Source: Fimbriimonadaceae bacterium
Lineage (GTDB): Bacteria; Armatimonadota; Fimbriimonadia; Fimbriimonadales; Fimbriimonadaceae
DNA: 37,351 nt
Direction: 5' to 3'
Assembly (NCBI GenBank): GCA_025451715.1
Contig: JANWJY010000134.1
Location: 1-37,351 of the forward strand
Shown here piece after piece: positions 9,533 through 17,484 of the stretch (positions are counted from its first letter, which is position 1; every line of letters begins with the position of its first letter). The translations under genes and the position numbers were made by a program. The notes below the pieces were generated by a model that was given only the letters and a program-made list of their open reading frames with translations, was not told the DNA's origin and did no database searches.

Positions 9533-11100
9533 TGCCAGAACATTGAGTACGGCATCTCGACCATAGCTTCCCCTCTTGGCCCCATTGCCAAATTGAGCCT
9601 TGCGTCACCGCCGTTCTGGAAGTAAACGAGGCGAATCTTGTGATAGCCACTTCTAAGAGCGGTCAGACCTTTCTTCATTGACGCCGCGTGCATGCCGTCG
9701 TGATCGACGACCACGCGGTCATCGATCGTCAGAACCGCGCCATCGTCGCAATAAAGCCCGAACTGAAAGACACCGTCCTCTTCGACCTTGAAGTACCCTT
9801 CGAACCGCGCAGCAAACTCCGTCGCGCCCCATCCCACAATCTCGGTTGGCCGAGCGGACACTCTTGAAACCTTGTCTGCACTGAATGTGATCTCCTTTGT
9901 CGACGAATAGCGCCCTTCTAGAACAGTGCATGCAAGCCCTCGGTTAAGTTGCGCGGGAGTGACCGCAGCGAAGTAGTCGCCTTGGACTGTGAAAAGGGCG
10001 AAAGATGACGGGCCGACTGGTTCGCGATCCTTAAATGCGCGTGCGCGGACGAGCGCTCCCTTCTCGAGCACAAAGCTCGTAGCGGACAGGCTCGTGTCCG
10101 TCGGCAGCGACCCATCGACTGTAAAGCGCACGACAAGCTCGGTGTCTTCGGCTCTGAGACCAACCTCTTGAAGACCCAACAGGAACCCGTCAGTTGGACT
10201 GAACGTGACGATGCTGCTGTCACGCTGTCTAGCAAGCACGATACTGTCTATTCCCTTCAGACCGACTGGAACACCATCCCAATCAACTTCGTATGCTCGA
10301 ACGAGCCCAAGATGCGCGAACACGGTCGGTGCGACGTCGACCAGCGTCGGGATCACGTCGAACCCGTCCGACGAGGACGACCCGCTGACGATGAACGGCA
10401 CGTTCATGTGCTCAGGTATCGCCTGCCCGTGAGACGTCCCCGACCCCCCGTGGTCGGAAGTCAGGATCACCAGCCAATTCTCGTCGAGGCTCTTCTTGCG
10501 CGACTGCACGGCCGCTAAAAGCAGGCCCACGTTTTTGTCGGTCTCTTCGATCGCCCGCAAATACTGCGGGACGGACGCGCCAAACCCAAACGCGTGCCCA
10601 GCAGTGTCCACCGCGCCAAAGTGCACGAACACAACGTCAGGGTCGAAGTCTGTGATCTGCGTCGCCGCCTCGAGCGCGGTCGCCTCATCGCCCTCCCCAC
10701 TTCTAGAACCCTCGTAATCGGCCTTCTGCACGATCTTGTCGAGGACCGGCTTCCACTCGGCCACTGCAACGGTCCGCAGCGAGGGCCTTGAACGCTCGAT
10801 CAGGGTCAGGAAGTCCGGATACTCCTTGGTGTTCGCGCCGACAAACGAGTTGTCCGTCACGCCGTGCTTGGGCGCCCACACCCCGCACAGCACCGTGCTC
10901 CAGCACGGACCGCTCAGAGTCAGCGGATCAGCCTTCCCCACCGCCCAGCACCCGTTCCTGATCAGTGAGTCGATGTAAGGCGTCGACGCTTTCGTCAGCG
11001 CGTCCGGCCGGCACCCGTCCACTCCGATCACCAGCACCTTCTTCACTGGTGCGTTCGGCATCGCCAACGCAAGCGCGATCGTCGCGAGGAGCATCATCAA
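9529..11100 (-). CDS. Secreted type I phosphodiesterase/nucleotide pyrophosphatase (alkaline phosphatase superfamily) with C-terminal chitobiase-like and PA14-like modules
   Basis: KKVLVIGVDGCRPDALTKASTPYIDSLI, GPCWSTVLCGVWAPKHGV, VILTSDHGGSGTSHG; C-terminal GYFKVEEDGVFQFGLYCDDGAVLTIDDRVVVDHDGMHAAS. Confidence 0.88.
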   Translation of the reverse strand: MMMLLATIALALAMPNAPVKKVLVIGVDGCRPDALTKASTPYIDSLIRNGCWAVGKADPLTLSGPCWSTVLCGVWAPKHGVTDNSFVGANTKEYPDFLTLIERSRPSLRTVAVAEWKPVLDKIVQKADYEGSRSGEGDEATALEAATQITDFDPDVVFVHFGAVDTAGHAFGFGASVPQYLRAIEETDKNVGLLLAAVQSRKKSLDENWLVILTSDHGGSGTSHGQAIPEHMNVPFIVSGSSSSDGFDVIPTLVDVAPTVFAHLGLVRAYEVDWDGVPVGLKGIDSIVLARQRDSSIVTFSPTDGFLLGLQEVGLRAEDTELVVRFTVDGSLPTDTSLSATSFVLEKGALVRARAFKDREPVGPSSFALFTVQGDYFAAVTPAQLNRGLACTVLEGRYSSTKEITFSADKVSRVSARPTEIVGWGATEFAARFEGYFKVEEDGVFQFGLYCDDGAVLTIDDRVVVDHDGMHAASMKKGLTALRSGYHKIRLVYFQNGGDARLNLAMGPRGEAMVEMPYSMFWH

Positions 11101-11211
11101 AGCGTACCGCCGGATATCCGACGTGCCGGGCGACCGGAGAATTCACACCTACAGAACACCAAGCACGCCGACCTGCGTTGAACCTGGCCGAGAGGTAGAC
11201 TCGGCGCCTTC

Positions 11212-11778
11212 ATGCTCTCCAAGAAGGGTGGTCCCAACAGGGAGCGATTCGAGCGGTTGGCCGAAGTCGTATTCCCGTCGCTCTATGGGACGGCCCTGCG
11301 CCTGACAAGGAGCCCGGAGGACGCCAGCGACCTCTCACAGGAGGCGCTCGTGCGGGCCTACGAGGCGTTCGACCGTTTCGACGGCCGGAACTTCAAGGCG
11401 TGGATGCTGCGCATCCTGACAAACCTCTACATCAACAGGTACCGCAAGATCCAGCGGACAGGCAGGGCGTCGAGCCTCGATGAGGAGGACGCCGCCGAAC
11501 CTGTGGCCCCAGCCGAGGAGGCCCCCGACAGGCAGGTCTTTGACGGACTCCTGGGTGCGGAGGTCGAGGACGCCCTCGCAAAAGTACCGGACGTGTTCCG
11601 GGTCGCGGTGATCCTAAGCGACATCGAGGGGATGAGCTACGACGAGGTCGCCGAGGCTACAGAGGTTCCCGTAGGCACCGTTAGGTCCCGGTTGGCACGG
11701 GGAAGGGCGATTTTGAGGAAGGAACTGGAATCATATGCCCTGCAACAGGGTTACTTAAAGCAGGCAAGTTTAGAATGA
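11212..11778 (+). CDS. ECF-type RNA polymerase sigma factor
   Basis: LYGTALRLTRSPEDASDLSQEALVRAYEAFDRFDGRNFKAWMLRILTNLYINRYRK; VAVILSDIEGMSYDEVAEATEVPVGTVRSRLARGRAILR. Confidence 0.95.
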   Translation: MLSKKGGPNRERFERLAEVVFPSLYGTALRLTRSPEDASDLSQEALVRAYEAFDRFDGRNFKAWMLRILTNLYINRYRKIQRTGRASSLDEEDAAEPVAPAEEAPDRQVFDGLLGAEVEDALAKVPDVFRVAVILSDIEGMSYDEVAEATEVPVGTVRSRLARGRAILRKELESYALQQGYLKQASLE

Positions 11779-12512
11779 GTGATTGGATCGAAAAAGTACA
11801 CGCGCACGCCGACGGCGAGCTCGACAGAGCCGAGTCCGCCGAAGTCGAGGCCGTCCTTGCCCGTGAGCCAAGGGCCGCGGCCGAGCACCAGTGGGCGGTC
11901 TACCTGAAGGAGATGCTCTACACGAAGCACTTGAAGCCGGACTATGCCGAGGCATGGCAGAAGGGGCGCGCGCGCCTCGACGCGATTGACGCACTGACTG
12001 GCAACACCAAGGTCGAGTCGTTCGTTGGGCGCTTTAGCTGGGGCTTCGTCGCAGCGCTGTTCGCTGTGATCCTCTTCGCCGATTTCTTGAACCGCGGCTC
12101 TGGGCAGATCTCCGACCAGCAGCTCGCCGGCCTCTTCATGGCCAACACGACTGAGCGAAGCGTGGACGGCGCGAACGACGCCGACAACTATGTGCGTCGC
12201 GAGACCGGCAACGCACTCCCACAGATTGAGGCGGTGATCGAAGTCACGAGCGTAGGCAAAGGATCTGTCGAGGGCCGCGAGTTCCTCAAGGTCGACCTGC
12301 ACGACAACTCCGGCGCGTTCGAACTGTACATCTTCCAGGGGGCGAACCGATTCGAAAGCCTCGAACCGATCTCCGGCCGAAGCGAGTTCTTTGGTGGGAC
12401 GGTGAACAACCAGTCTTGCGTGGCTTGGAGCAGGAGCGGCGCGACCTACATCCTCGTCGCCCCACGCACGACCGACGAAGTTGTGTCAATGGCCGATAGA
12501 ATGCGACGATAA
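11775..12512 (+). CDS. Membrane anti-sigma factor-like protein
   Basis: ATGA overlap with sigma gene; N-terminal HAHADGELDRAESAEVEAVLAREP (anti-sigma-like), single TM (WGFVAALFAVILFADFL), extracytoplasmic domain. Confidence 0.75.
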   Translation: MSDWIEKVHAHADGELDRAESAEVEAVLAREPRAAAEHQWAVYLKEMLYTKHLKPDYAEAWQKGRARLDAIDALTGNTKVESFVGRFSWGFVAALFAVILFADFLNRGSGQISDQQLAGLFMANTTERSVDGANDADNYVRRETGNALPQIEAVIEVTSVGKGSVEGREFLKVDLHDNSGAFELYIFQGANRFESLEPISGRSEFFGGTVNNQSCVAWSRSGATYILVAPRTTDEVVSMADRMRR

Positions 12513-12524
12513 AACGGGGGAGAA

Positions 12525-12574
12525 TGGCAGGGGCAGCAGGGCTCGAACCCGCGACCTGCGGTTTTGGAGACCGC
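12525..12574 (-). repeat. attL: duplicated 3' half of tRNA-Trp (50 bp exact copy)
   Basis: tggcaggggcagcagggctcgaacccgcgacctgcggttttggagaccgc is identical to 22269-22318 and in the same orientation; sequence diverges immediately after. Confidence 0.93.
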
Positions 12575-12644
12575 AAAACAGCCACACAGATCGCTTCGAT
12601 TAGGTTCGAAATGTCCTCTGGAAAGGGCCCTGCGCGCAGCAAAG

Positions 12645-12666
12645 AGTATGAACAAGAGTATAAACA
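12645..12666 (+). repeat. Putative integrase arm-type site pair (left end)
   Basis: AGTATGAACA-AG-AGTATAAACA: two 10-bp direct repeats, 12-bp phasing, 70 bp inside the att core. Confidence 0.55.
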
Positions 12667-13044
12667 CCCGTTCGTGCTTGAGGCTCCTTTGTCAGCTAGT
12701 GCGGTGTGCCGCATTATTCGTCGCGTCAGCAGTCGACCAGGTTGGCCGTTAGCGATCTCGGGCTACTGGACTCGCGCATAGTTCAGGGCAGGCTGCATAG
12801 CGGGGCTTTCACGTGGTCTTGCCGCAATGGCTCCTTAGAGGGGGCCCAGCTACCATCTCGGGCAAGGACGCTCACTGCAGCCGTTGCAAAGGGAGGAAGT
12901 TCGCGATTGGCCCGATATGGGCGCTTCACGAAGCTGAGGGGCTGGAAACGCGCAGTAACAGCGGAAACTTGAGAATGTGCGTGAGATTAAGAGACATTTC
13001 ACAGTGATGTCTGTAAAATGTGTACTTGAGAGCATCGGAACGTA

Positions 13045-13114
13045 GCGTTAGGGGTCGTCATTGCCCAAGGATTTGCTCTCCCCTTGCCTTGGTATCGGTG
13101 GCGGCCCCTAACGC
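13045..13114. repeat. Long imperfect hairpin A
   Basis: GCGTTAGGGG...CCCCTAACGC outer stem continued by TCGTCATTG/CGGTGGCGG (with G.T pairs on the + strand) and CCAAGG/CCTTGG inner stem, loop ATTTGCTCTCCCCTTG. Confidence 0.6.
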
Positions 13115-13219
13115 ATTTAGCAGCTCACGATCGGCAAAGTCGCCAAGTTGCTTGGACGATCGCGCACTCAAAGTCGTGAGCCGACACATGTTGACTGCTA
13201 GTCAGCTATACCAGACCAG

Positions 13220-13597
13220 TTACTTCACTGGCTCGAAGTGGAACCGCTCGGCGTACAGCCCTTTTATGAGAGTGCCCGAGACGTTCATGTACACAGTGAA
13301 CCGGATCTCGCCGGTAGGCGATGCTTTCGTGTTCGTCGCAAGCTCCGGATGGTCGGTCTTCATCACACCATGAAGCGCATAGCCAGACGGCGTCTTCTCA
13401 ATCCAGGTGCGCTCGTCGTCGACCGAGCTGACTGTGAATGTGGTCGCGCCTGCGTAACGGCTTCGCAAGTGCATGACCGCGATGTCATATTCCGTCTTGT
13501 TGACGCGGGGCTGCAAGCGACACGCGAAGAAGGCGAATCCGCCGAACACGACAATCGACCCCGCGATCAGCCACACAAGGATCGAGTTCTTGCGCAT
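13220..13597 (-). CDS. Hypothetical membrane-anchored protein
   Basis: N-terminal TM MRKNSILVWLIAGSIVVFGGFAFFA, soluble tail. Confidence 0.55.
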   Translation of the reverse strand: MRKNSILVWLIAGSIVVFGGFAFFACRLQPRVNKTEYDIAVMHLRSRYAGATTFTVSSVDDERTWIEKTPSGYALHGVMKTDHPELATNTKASPTGEIRFTVYMNVSGTLIKGLYAERFHFEPVK

Positions 13598-13688
13598 CAC
13601 TGATTATTGTGCCCCGGAGAGGGCGGCTCTCCTTCGCCCTTCCGAGGCAAGTCGCGGCAAGCGGATCGACTTAGCGACTTGTAAGGGG

Positions 13689-14558
13689 CTAGCTACCCTC
13701 AGCTTTAGCCTTCTTCGATCCGAACAGATTCTCGAAGATGCGCGAATCAATCCCTATGCCAAAGGCGAGACGCGACTTCGCCTTGGCGTCGTCCGCAAAC
13801 GTCGCGCCTACCGTCAACAGCACAAGGGGGTCAAGTGCGTATGACACGCCCACGAAGAACTTTGAGTCAGCTTCGCCACCCCAACCAAAGTTGAAGCTCC
13901 ACGCTGCCTCCTTGAGACTGCCGACGGCAGCCGGGTCATCCTGCGCCGCCAAGACCGAGACCATTTGCGGCCCGTGTGCCTTTGCGACCGCCCTAAACCT
14001 CCGAGTCAAGACCTCGCGTTCATTGTTGTCCGCACGGGTGTTAGCAACAGCCAGGCACATCTCCGCGATCGCCTCGATTATCTTGTCCTTCTTCGGGTGC
14101 TTCAGGCGCGAAAACGGATACAGGTTCGCCGAAGGAACGGTCTTGAAGCCAAGCCCCTGTACATAGAGCATTCCGCTGGAGACACGCAGCTTGTCACCCA
14201 AGTTAGTCTGTGAGCTCTTTGGCGCGGGCTCTTCTTTATCGAGCGTCTCGAGTATGAATTGATTGAGTCCCGCTTTGACTTCGTCCACGGTTGCGTCCTT
14301 GATTCGCGGGTCGGCGGAGAACATGGTCTTAACCGTGCCTGCCATCACGGTGAAGTCCATGTTTCGGAGTTGCGTTGAAGCGGTAGCTACGCTAAAGGAT
14401 CCGCTGGACTTGGGACCAAACAGCAGCTCTATCAGGTCCTGGCCCTGCGTACCGCCTGCTGCTGGCGTCGTTGCCGTTACTTGCGCGTTAGCAGCGACCG
14501 GCGCGAGTGCGCAGAGTGCCGCGATGACGATATACGAGTTCTTTAACAGTTGTCTCAT
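13689..14558 (-). CDS. Hypothetical exported protein (signal peptide)
   Basis: SD AAGGAG upstream of ATG; signal peptide ...IVIAALCALAPVAANAQ; C-terminal region rich in alternating aromatic/polar strands. Confidence 0.65.
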   Translation of the reverse strand: MRQLLKNSYIVIAALCALAPVAANAQVTATTPAAGGTQGQDLIELLFGPKSSGSFSVATASTQLRNMDFTVMAGTVKTMFSADPRIKDATVDEVKAGLNQFILETLDKEEPAPKSSQTNLGDKLRVSSGMLYVQGLGFKTVPSANLYPFSRLKHPKKDKIIEAIAEMCLAVANTRADNNEREVLTRRFRAVAKAHGPQMVSVLAAQDDPAAVGSLKEAAWSFNFGWGGEADSKFFVGVSYALDPLVLLTVGATFADDAKAKSRLAFGIGIDSRIFENLFGSKKAKAEGS

Positions 14559-14635
14559 TTCTTTCACTCTCCTTATCAGGAGCGCGGGTAGGCGCTCGCT
14601 GCTACTGCTCCCTTAGTCTTGCGATCTGTAATTCG

Positions 14636-14672
14636 CCCCGGAGCGTAATGCTCTCCCTCCTCCGCTCCGGGG
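14636..14672. repeat. Hairpin C (10-bp perfect stem)
   Basis: CCCCGGAGCG-TAATGCTCTCCCTCCTC-CGCTCCGGGG. Confidence 0.7.
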
Positions 14673-14685
14673 GCTCCTGCGATTG

Positions 14686-14784
14686 CTATAGCACGGTCAC
14701 GGCGCTCATGGCCGCTTCAAAGCTGATTTGAGCGTGCCACGGCGAAGCGAAAGGCATGCGCATCGGGTACCAGTCTGCTGGCAT
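14686..14784 (-). CDS. Possible 32-aa small protein/leader peptide
   Basis: ATG preceded by strong SD (AGGAGAGGAGAGAGAAAACATG) and a sigma70-like promoter; MPADWYPMRMPFASPWHAQISFEAAMSAVTVL. Confidence 0.4.
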   Translation of the reverse strand: MPADWYPMRMPFASPWHAQISFEAAMSAVTVL

Positions 14785-14842
14785 GTTTTCTCTCTCCTCT
14801 CCTAGTTTTGGAAAAAGCGTTCGACCGCCCCTTCCGTTTTCG

Positions 14843-14873
14843 ATCATAGACCGCGCCCCGCGCGGCGTGTCAA
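14843..14873 (-). promoter_or_regulatory. Sigma70-like promoter
   Basis: Minus strand TTGACA (14868-14873) and TATGAT (14843-14848), 19-bp spacer; alternative TCTATG gives 17 bp. Confidence 0.5.
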
Positions 14874-15036
14874 GTGTTTTTTGAAAAAAGTTTTTCGCGC
14901 GGTGCGGAATGTTCTCGCAATGGATCGGGAGCCGCGTGCGGCGTGCCGGAGAAGGCGCTGGGTGTCGCAGAGGCGGCGCGGGATGGACCGCTGTGGTTTC
15001 TGCGTCTGCGTGCGCGCTCGCTCCGCCGCGCCGCGC

Positions 15037-15099
15037 GGTCTCTGGCCGAGGGAGGGAGGTTTCTGGACGGCGCAGTGACGTCTCCGGACGGCCCAGAAA
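15037..15099. repeat. Three degenerate 21-bp tandem repeats
   Basis: GGTCTCTGGCCGAGGGAGGGA / GGTTTCTGGACGGCGCAGTGA / CGTCTCCGGACGGCCCAGAAA at exact 21-bp spacing. Confidence 0.45.
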
Positions 15100-15250
15100 C
15101 GCCGGATTTGAACCTGTTTGAACCTGGGCGGGCCCGGACGGTACTATTAAGGCGTTGTGGACGTGCTCGTTGCGCGATATCCCTGGCACCTCCGGCTCCT
15201 CCTGCTCGCCAGCTTCACCGCCGGGTGGCAACTCGCCCCCTGGTTGCGCT

Positions 15251-15339
15251 GACCTAGCGCCTTGGCCGTGACTGCCCAGGGATTTGCCTCTCCTTAGCCC
15301 TGGCTCCGCTCGCAGCCGTTATGGATTCACGTTTAGGTC
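15251..15339. repeat. Long imperfect hairpin B
   Basis: GACCTAG...TTAGGTC outer stem, CCAGGG-ATTTGCCTCTCCTTAG-CCCTGG inner hairpin; sequence-similar to hairpin A. Confidence 0.55.
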
Positions 15340-15382
15340 GAGCCGTTTGTTCCCTCGTGACGCGGCGCGGAGAAGGGCCAGT

Positions 15383-15610
15383 TTAGATGGAGCTTTCGAG
15401 CTCGTGGAGATACTGTACAACGACCACGATGTCGGACGCCGGTGAACTGCTCTTACCTCGGATAATCCGATTCAGATCGTCCATCACCTTATCGCTAGGT
15501 TTCACGTGGGGGGCTAGTAGTGCTGCCGTTTGTGCGGCAAGCGTGCCCAGGTGGCTCAAATCGCAAGATTCCCACGCTTCGCGAACGTTGATTACTTCTT
15601 CCTTTGTCAT
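15383..15610 (-). CDS. Hypothetical 75-aa protein downstream of the AbiEii-like gene
   Basis: MTKEEVINVREAWESCDLSHLGTLAAQTAALLAPHV...; ATG about 26 bp after the AbiEii-like stop, same strand. Confidence 0.5.
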   Translation of the reverse strand: MTKEEVINVREAWESCDLSHLGTLAAQTAALLAPHVKPSDKVMDDLNRIIRGKSSSPASDIVVVVQYLHELESSI

Positions 15611-15635
15611 TTCATGAGACCTCGTGCTTGCAATA

Positions 15636-17036
15636 CTACACTAGGTAGCCGCGACGCCCAGGGCACTTGCTGCCAAACGTGTTCTTGTGAGCGTTTAGCT
15701 TTGTCGTCGGCTTGGAACGAGGAAAGGTCTTGCCACATAGGGGACATTGCACTCGGTAACTCATGACGGGGCGCGGGCGCCAGCCACGTGTTGCTGGCTT
15801 TCTCGGACGCACCACTCTCATCGGTTGGTTCCACGGAGATGTCTTCCTGGTCCCTTCGAAGTGAAGCTTGTCCGGAATGTCACCGGCTTTGGACAGCTCA
15901 ATCTCGTAGCGTGGACTAAAGGCGATCTCCGTTGGTTCCAACAACTCGATGTCTTGATGAAGGAACTGCTTGATTCCCGGGCCGCTGTTCACGCCGCCTG
16001 TTTGGTCGTACGCATAGAAGTATTCCTGGCCGACACCGTCGGATCTGCGCACCTTAAACGTAAGCGAATACGGCTCTACCAGTCGTTCTCGACGGTGATA
16101 CCGCAAACGTAAGACAGTCTTGCTGCGGCCCGCTTCAATTATCTTGTTGCGGTGTTCAACGGGATAGAACGCATGGAGGCCAGCACTCGAAGGGTAGGGC
16201 TGAAAGAGGGCTGCAATCGACTCCGCGAATCGTGCGAGAGCTTCTGTAAATGGAAAGCGGCTCGCAGTTGGTGGGACGACGTAGCTATTCCAGTCGTCCT
16301 CCCGAAGGTTCGAGGGCACGCTTTCTAAGATGTCCCTGGCAGCGGCAGGGCTACGATGAAATATGGACTTCTCTAGGAATGTTCTCGCGACCAATCCTCG
16401 ATTCACGTCATATTCGCCGTTTACAAACAAAGAAAAGACGAGATCGAAGAGGTCGACGATATGACGCCGCTGAATCAGGCACTTGAGCTTGTCGGCGAGG
16501 AGTTCTTCAAGTTGCACACACCGGACATCAGCCTTACACTTGGTTGCGTCGGAGTAGGCATGGATCAAGGGCCGCGACTGTATCGGCAGTCGCGGCCTAT
16601 CGTATTCGGAGATGTCAAGCGTCACTCGAATATCGAAGGTGCGGTCGACTCCGTAGAAATCCTTGAAGTAAAGCTTAGCCTCGATCTTGTTCCGCTCACT
16701 GTCAATAGCACGCACGTGGTTAACGGATGTCCGCTCGAGCTGAAAGTCCACGCCAGTCGCTGCTTGCACGTACTCGCAGACCCCAGTTAGTTGTTCTCTC
16801 ATTCTGTTGTAGTCGACGCGCAGCTGCGCTGCAAAATCTAGATCGTTCGAGAATCTTCCTAGAGGGGCGTATGCCTTACGAAAGCAGTTGCCGCCCTTGA
16901 GAACGAGATGCGGGCCCAAGTCCGACTGGCCATATATTCCTGCAAGAATCCAACCAAAAATGTAGTCTCGCTGTACGTTTGTGGTCGAGATTCCTAGATG
17001 GTTTGCTTCTTGCTCGATTTCGGTTCGGTCAATCAT
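15636..17036 (-). CDS. AbiEii/type IV TA-like nucleotidyltransferase fused to a WYL-like domain and C-terminal zinc finger
   Basis: HLVLKGGNCFRKAYAPLGRFSNDLDFAAQ (KGG...RxSxDLDF); EELLADKLKCLIQRRHIVDLFDL; C-terminal EAGRSKTVLRLRYHRRERLVEPYSL..FYAYDQTGG..LEPTEIAFSPRYEIEL; CPLCGKTF..LNAHKNTFGSKCPGRRGYLV. Confidence 0.82.
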   Translation of the reverse strand: MIDRTEIEQEANHLGISTTNVQRDYIFGWILAGIYGQSDLGPHLVLKGGNCFRKAYAPLGRFSNDLDFAAQLRVDYNRMREQLTGVCEYVQAATGVDFQLERTSVNHVRAIDSERNKIEAKLYFKDFYGVDRTFDIRVTLDISEYDRPRLPIQSRPLIHAYSDATKCKADVRCVQLEELLADKLKCLIQRRHIVDLFDLVFSLFVNGEYDVNRGLVARTFLEKSIFHRSPAAARDILESVPSNLREDDWNSYVVPPTASRFPFTEALARFAESIAALFQPYPSSAGLHAFYPVEHRNKIIEAGRSKTVLRLRYHRRERLVEPYSLTFKVRRSDGVGQEYFYAYDQTGGVNSGPGIKQFLHQDIELLEPTEIAFSPRYEIELSKAGDIPDKLHFEGTRKTSPWNQPMRVVRPRKPATRGWRPRPVMSYRVQCPLCGKTFPRSKPTTKLNAHKNTFGSKCPGRRGYLV

Positions 17037-17454
17037 TCCAGCCTTTGTTCACTTCCTCTGCCTTCAGCTTTATTGAGCTTCTCGTGCGCTCTTCCTCTTC
17101 CTCTCGCGCCTTCAGCTGTTGAAGTTTCTTCGTCATGTACGCATTGTATTGCGCGTTTGCTTCGTTGACGCAAAGCTTAAGCGTCTCCTTGTGGTACTGC
17201 TCCACTTCTTCTAGGGTCGTTTTCGTCAAGACAATTCGGTCACCATGTGCTTCGGCGATGCCGGGCCGATGCATGCTTGAGAAGCTAGGCGGTCGATTCC
17301 AGAGGTGAACAAGCAGTTCACACCATTCGGACGGGGCCTGCGCGGAGAGCTTGAAAGGCACCCTGTAAAGAGCGCTCCCCGGCGTGCCATCGTTTCGGGG
17401 CTGACCAACGTTTGCAGTGTCAATGCCAGTGATTTGGATGTTGACCGTGCTCAT
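17029..17454 (-). CDS. Hypothetical upstream partner of the AbiEii-like protein (possible antitoxin/adaptor)
   Basis: MSTVNIQITGIDTANVGQPRNDGTPGSALYRVPFKL...; 8-bp overlap with the AbiEii-like gene; charged coiled C-terminus. The longer ORF-track start (17877) runs into unrelated sequence. Confidence 0.6.
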   Translation of the reverse strand: MSTVNIQITGIDTANVGQPRNDGTPGSALYRVPFKLSAQAPSEWCELLVHLWNRPPSFSSMHRPGIAEAHGDRIVLTKTTLEEVEQYHKETLKLCVNEANAQYNAYMTKKLQQLKAREEEEERTRSSIKLKAEEVNKGWND

Positions 17455-17484
17455 AGTAGCTAAGTATGGCATCCGCAATGGTAA

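Noticed and set aside
12524-12781. ORF 12524-12781 (MAGAAGLEPATCGFGDRKTATQ...) and ORF 22308-22535
   Set aside because: They read antisense through tRNA-Trp sequence; MAGAAGLEPATCGFGDR-type peptides are well-known spurious translations of tRNA complements.
12706-12972. Possible integrase remnant in the ORFs next to the left att site
   Set aside because: No R-H-R-Y box motifs or HxLRHT/GH segments in any frame; composition looks non-coding.
13045-13114. GTTAGGGG...CCCCTAAC as an integron attC site
   Set aside because: attC sites run RYYYAAC...GTTRRRY; here the order is reversed (GTTAGGG...CCCTAAC), the enclosed segment is a simple hairpin, and no IntI or cassette array is present.
14785-15231. 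181-aa minus-strand ORF 14686-15231 with RRPETSLPRPETARR repeats
   Set aside because: Low-complexity translation of the 21-bp repeats and of the promoter region; only the last 32 codons have an SD and plausible start.
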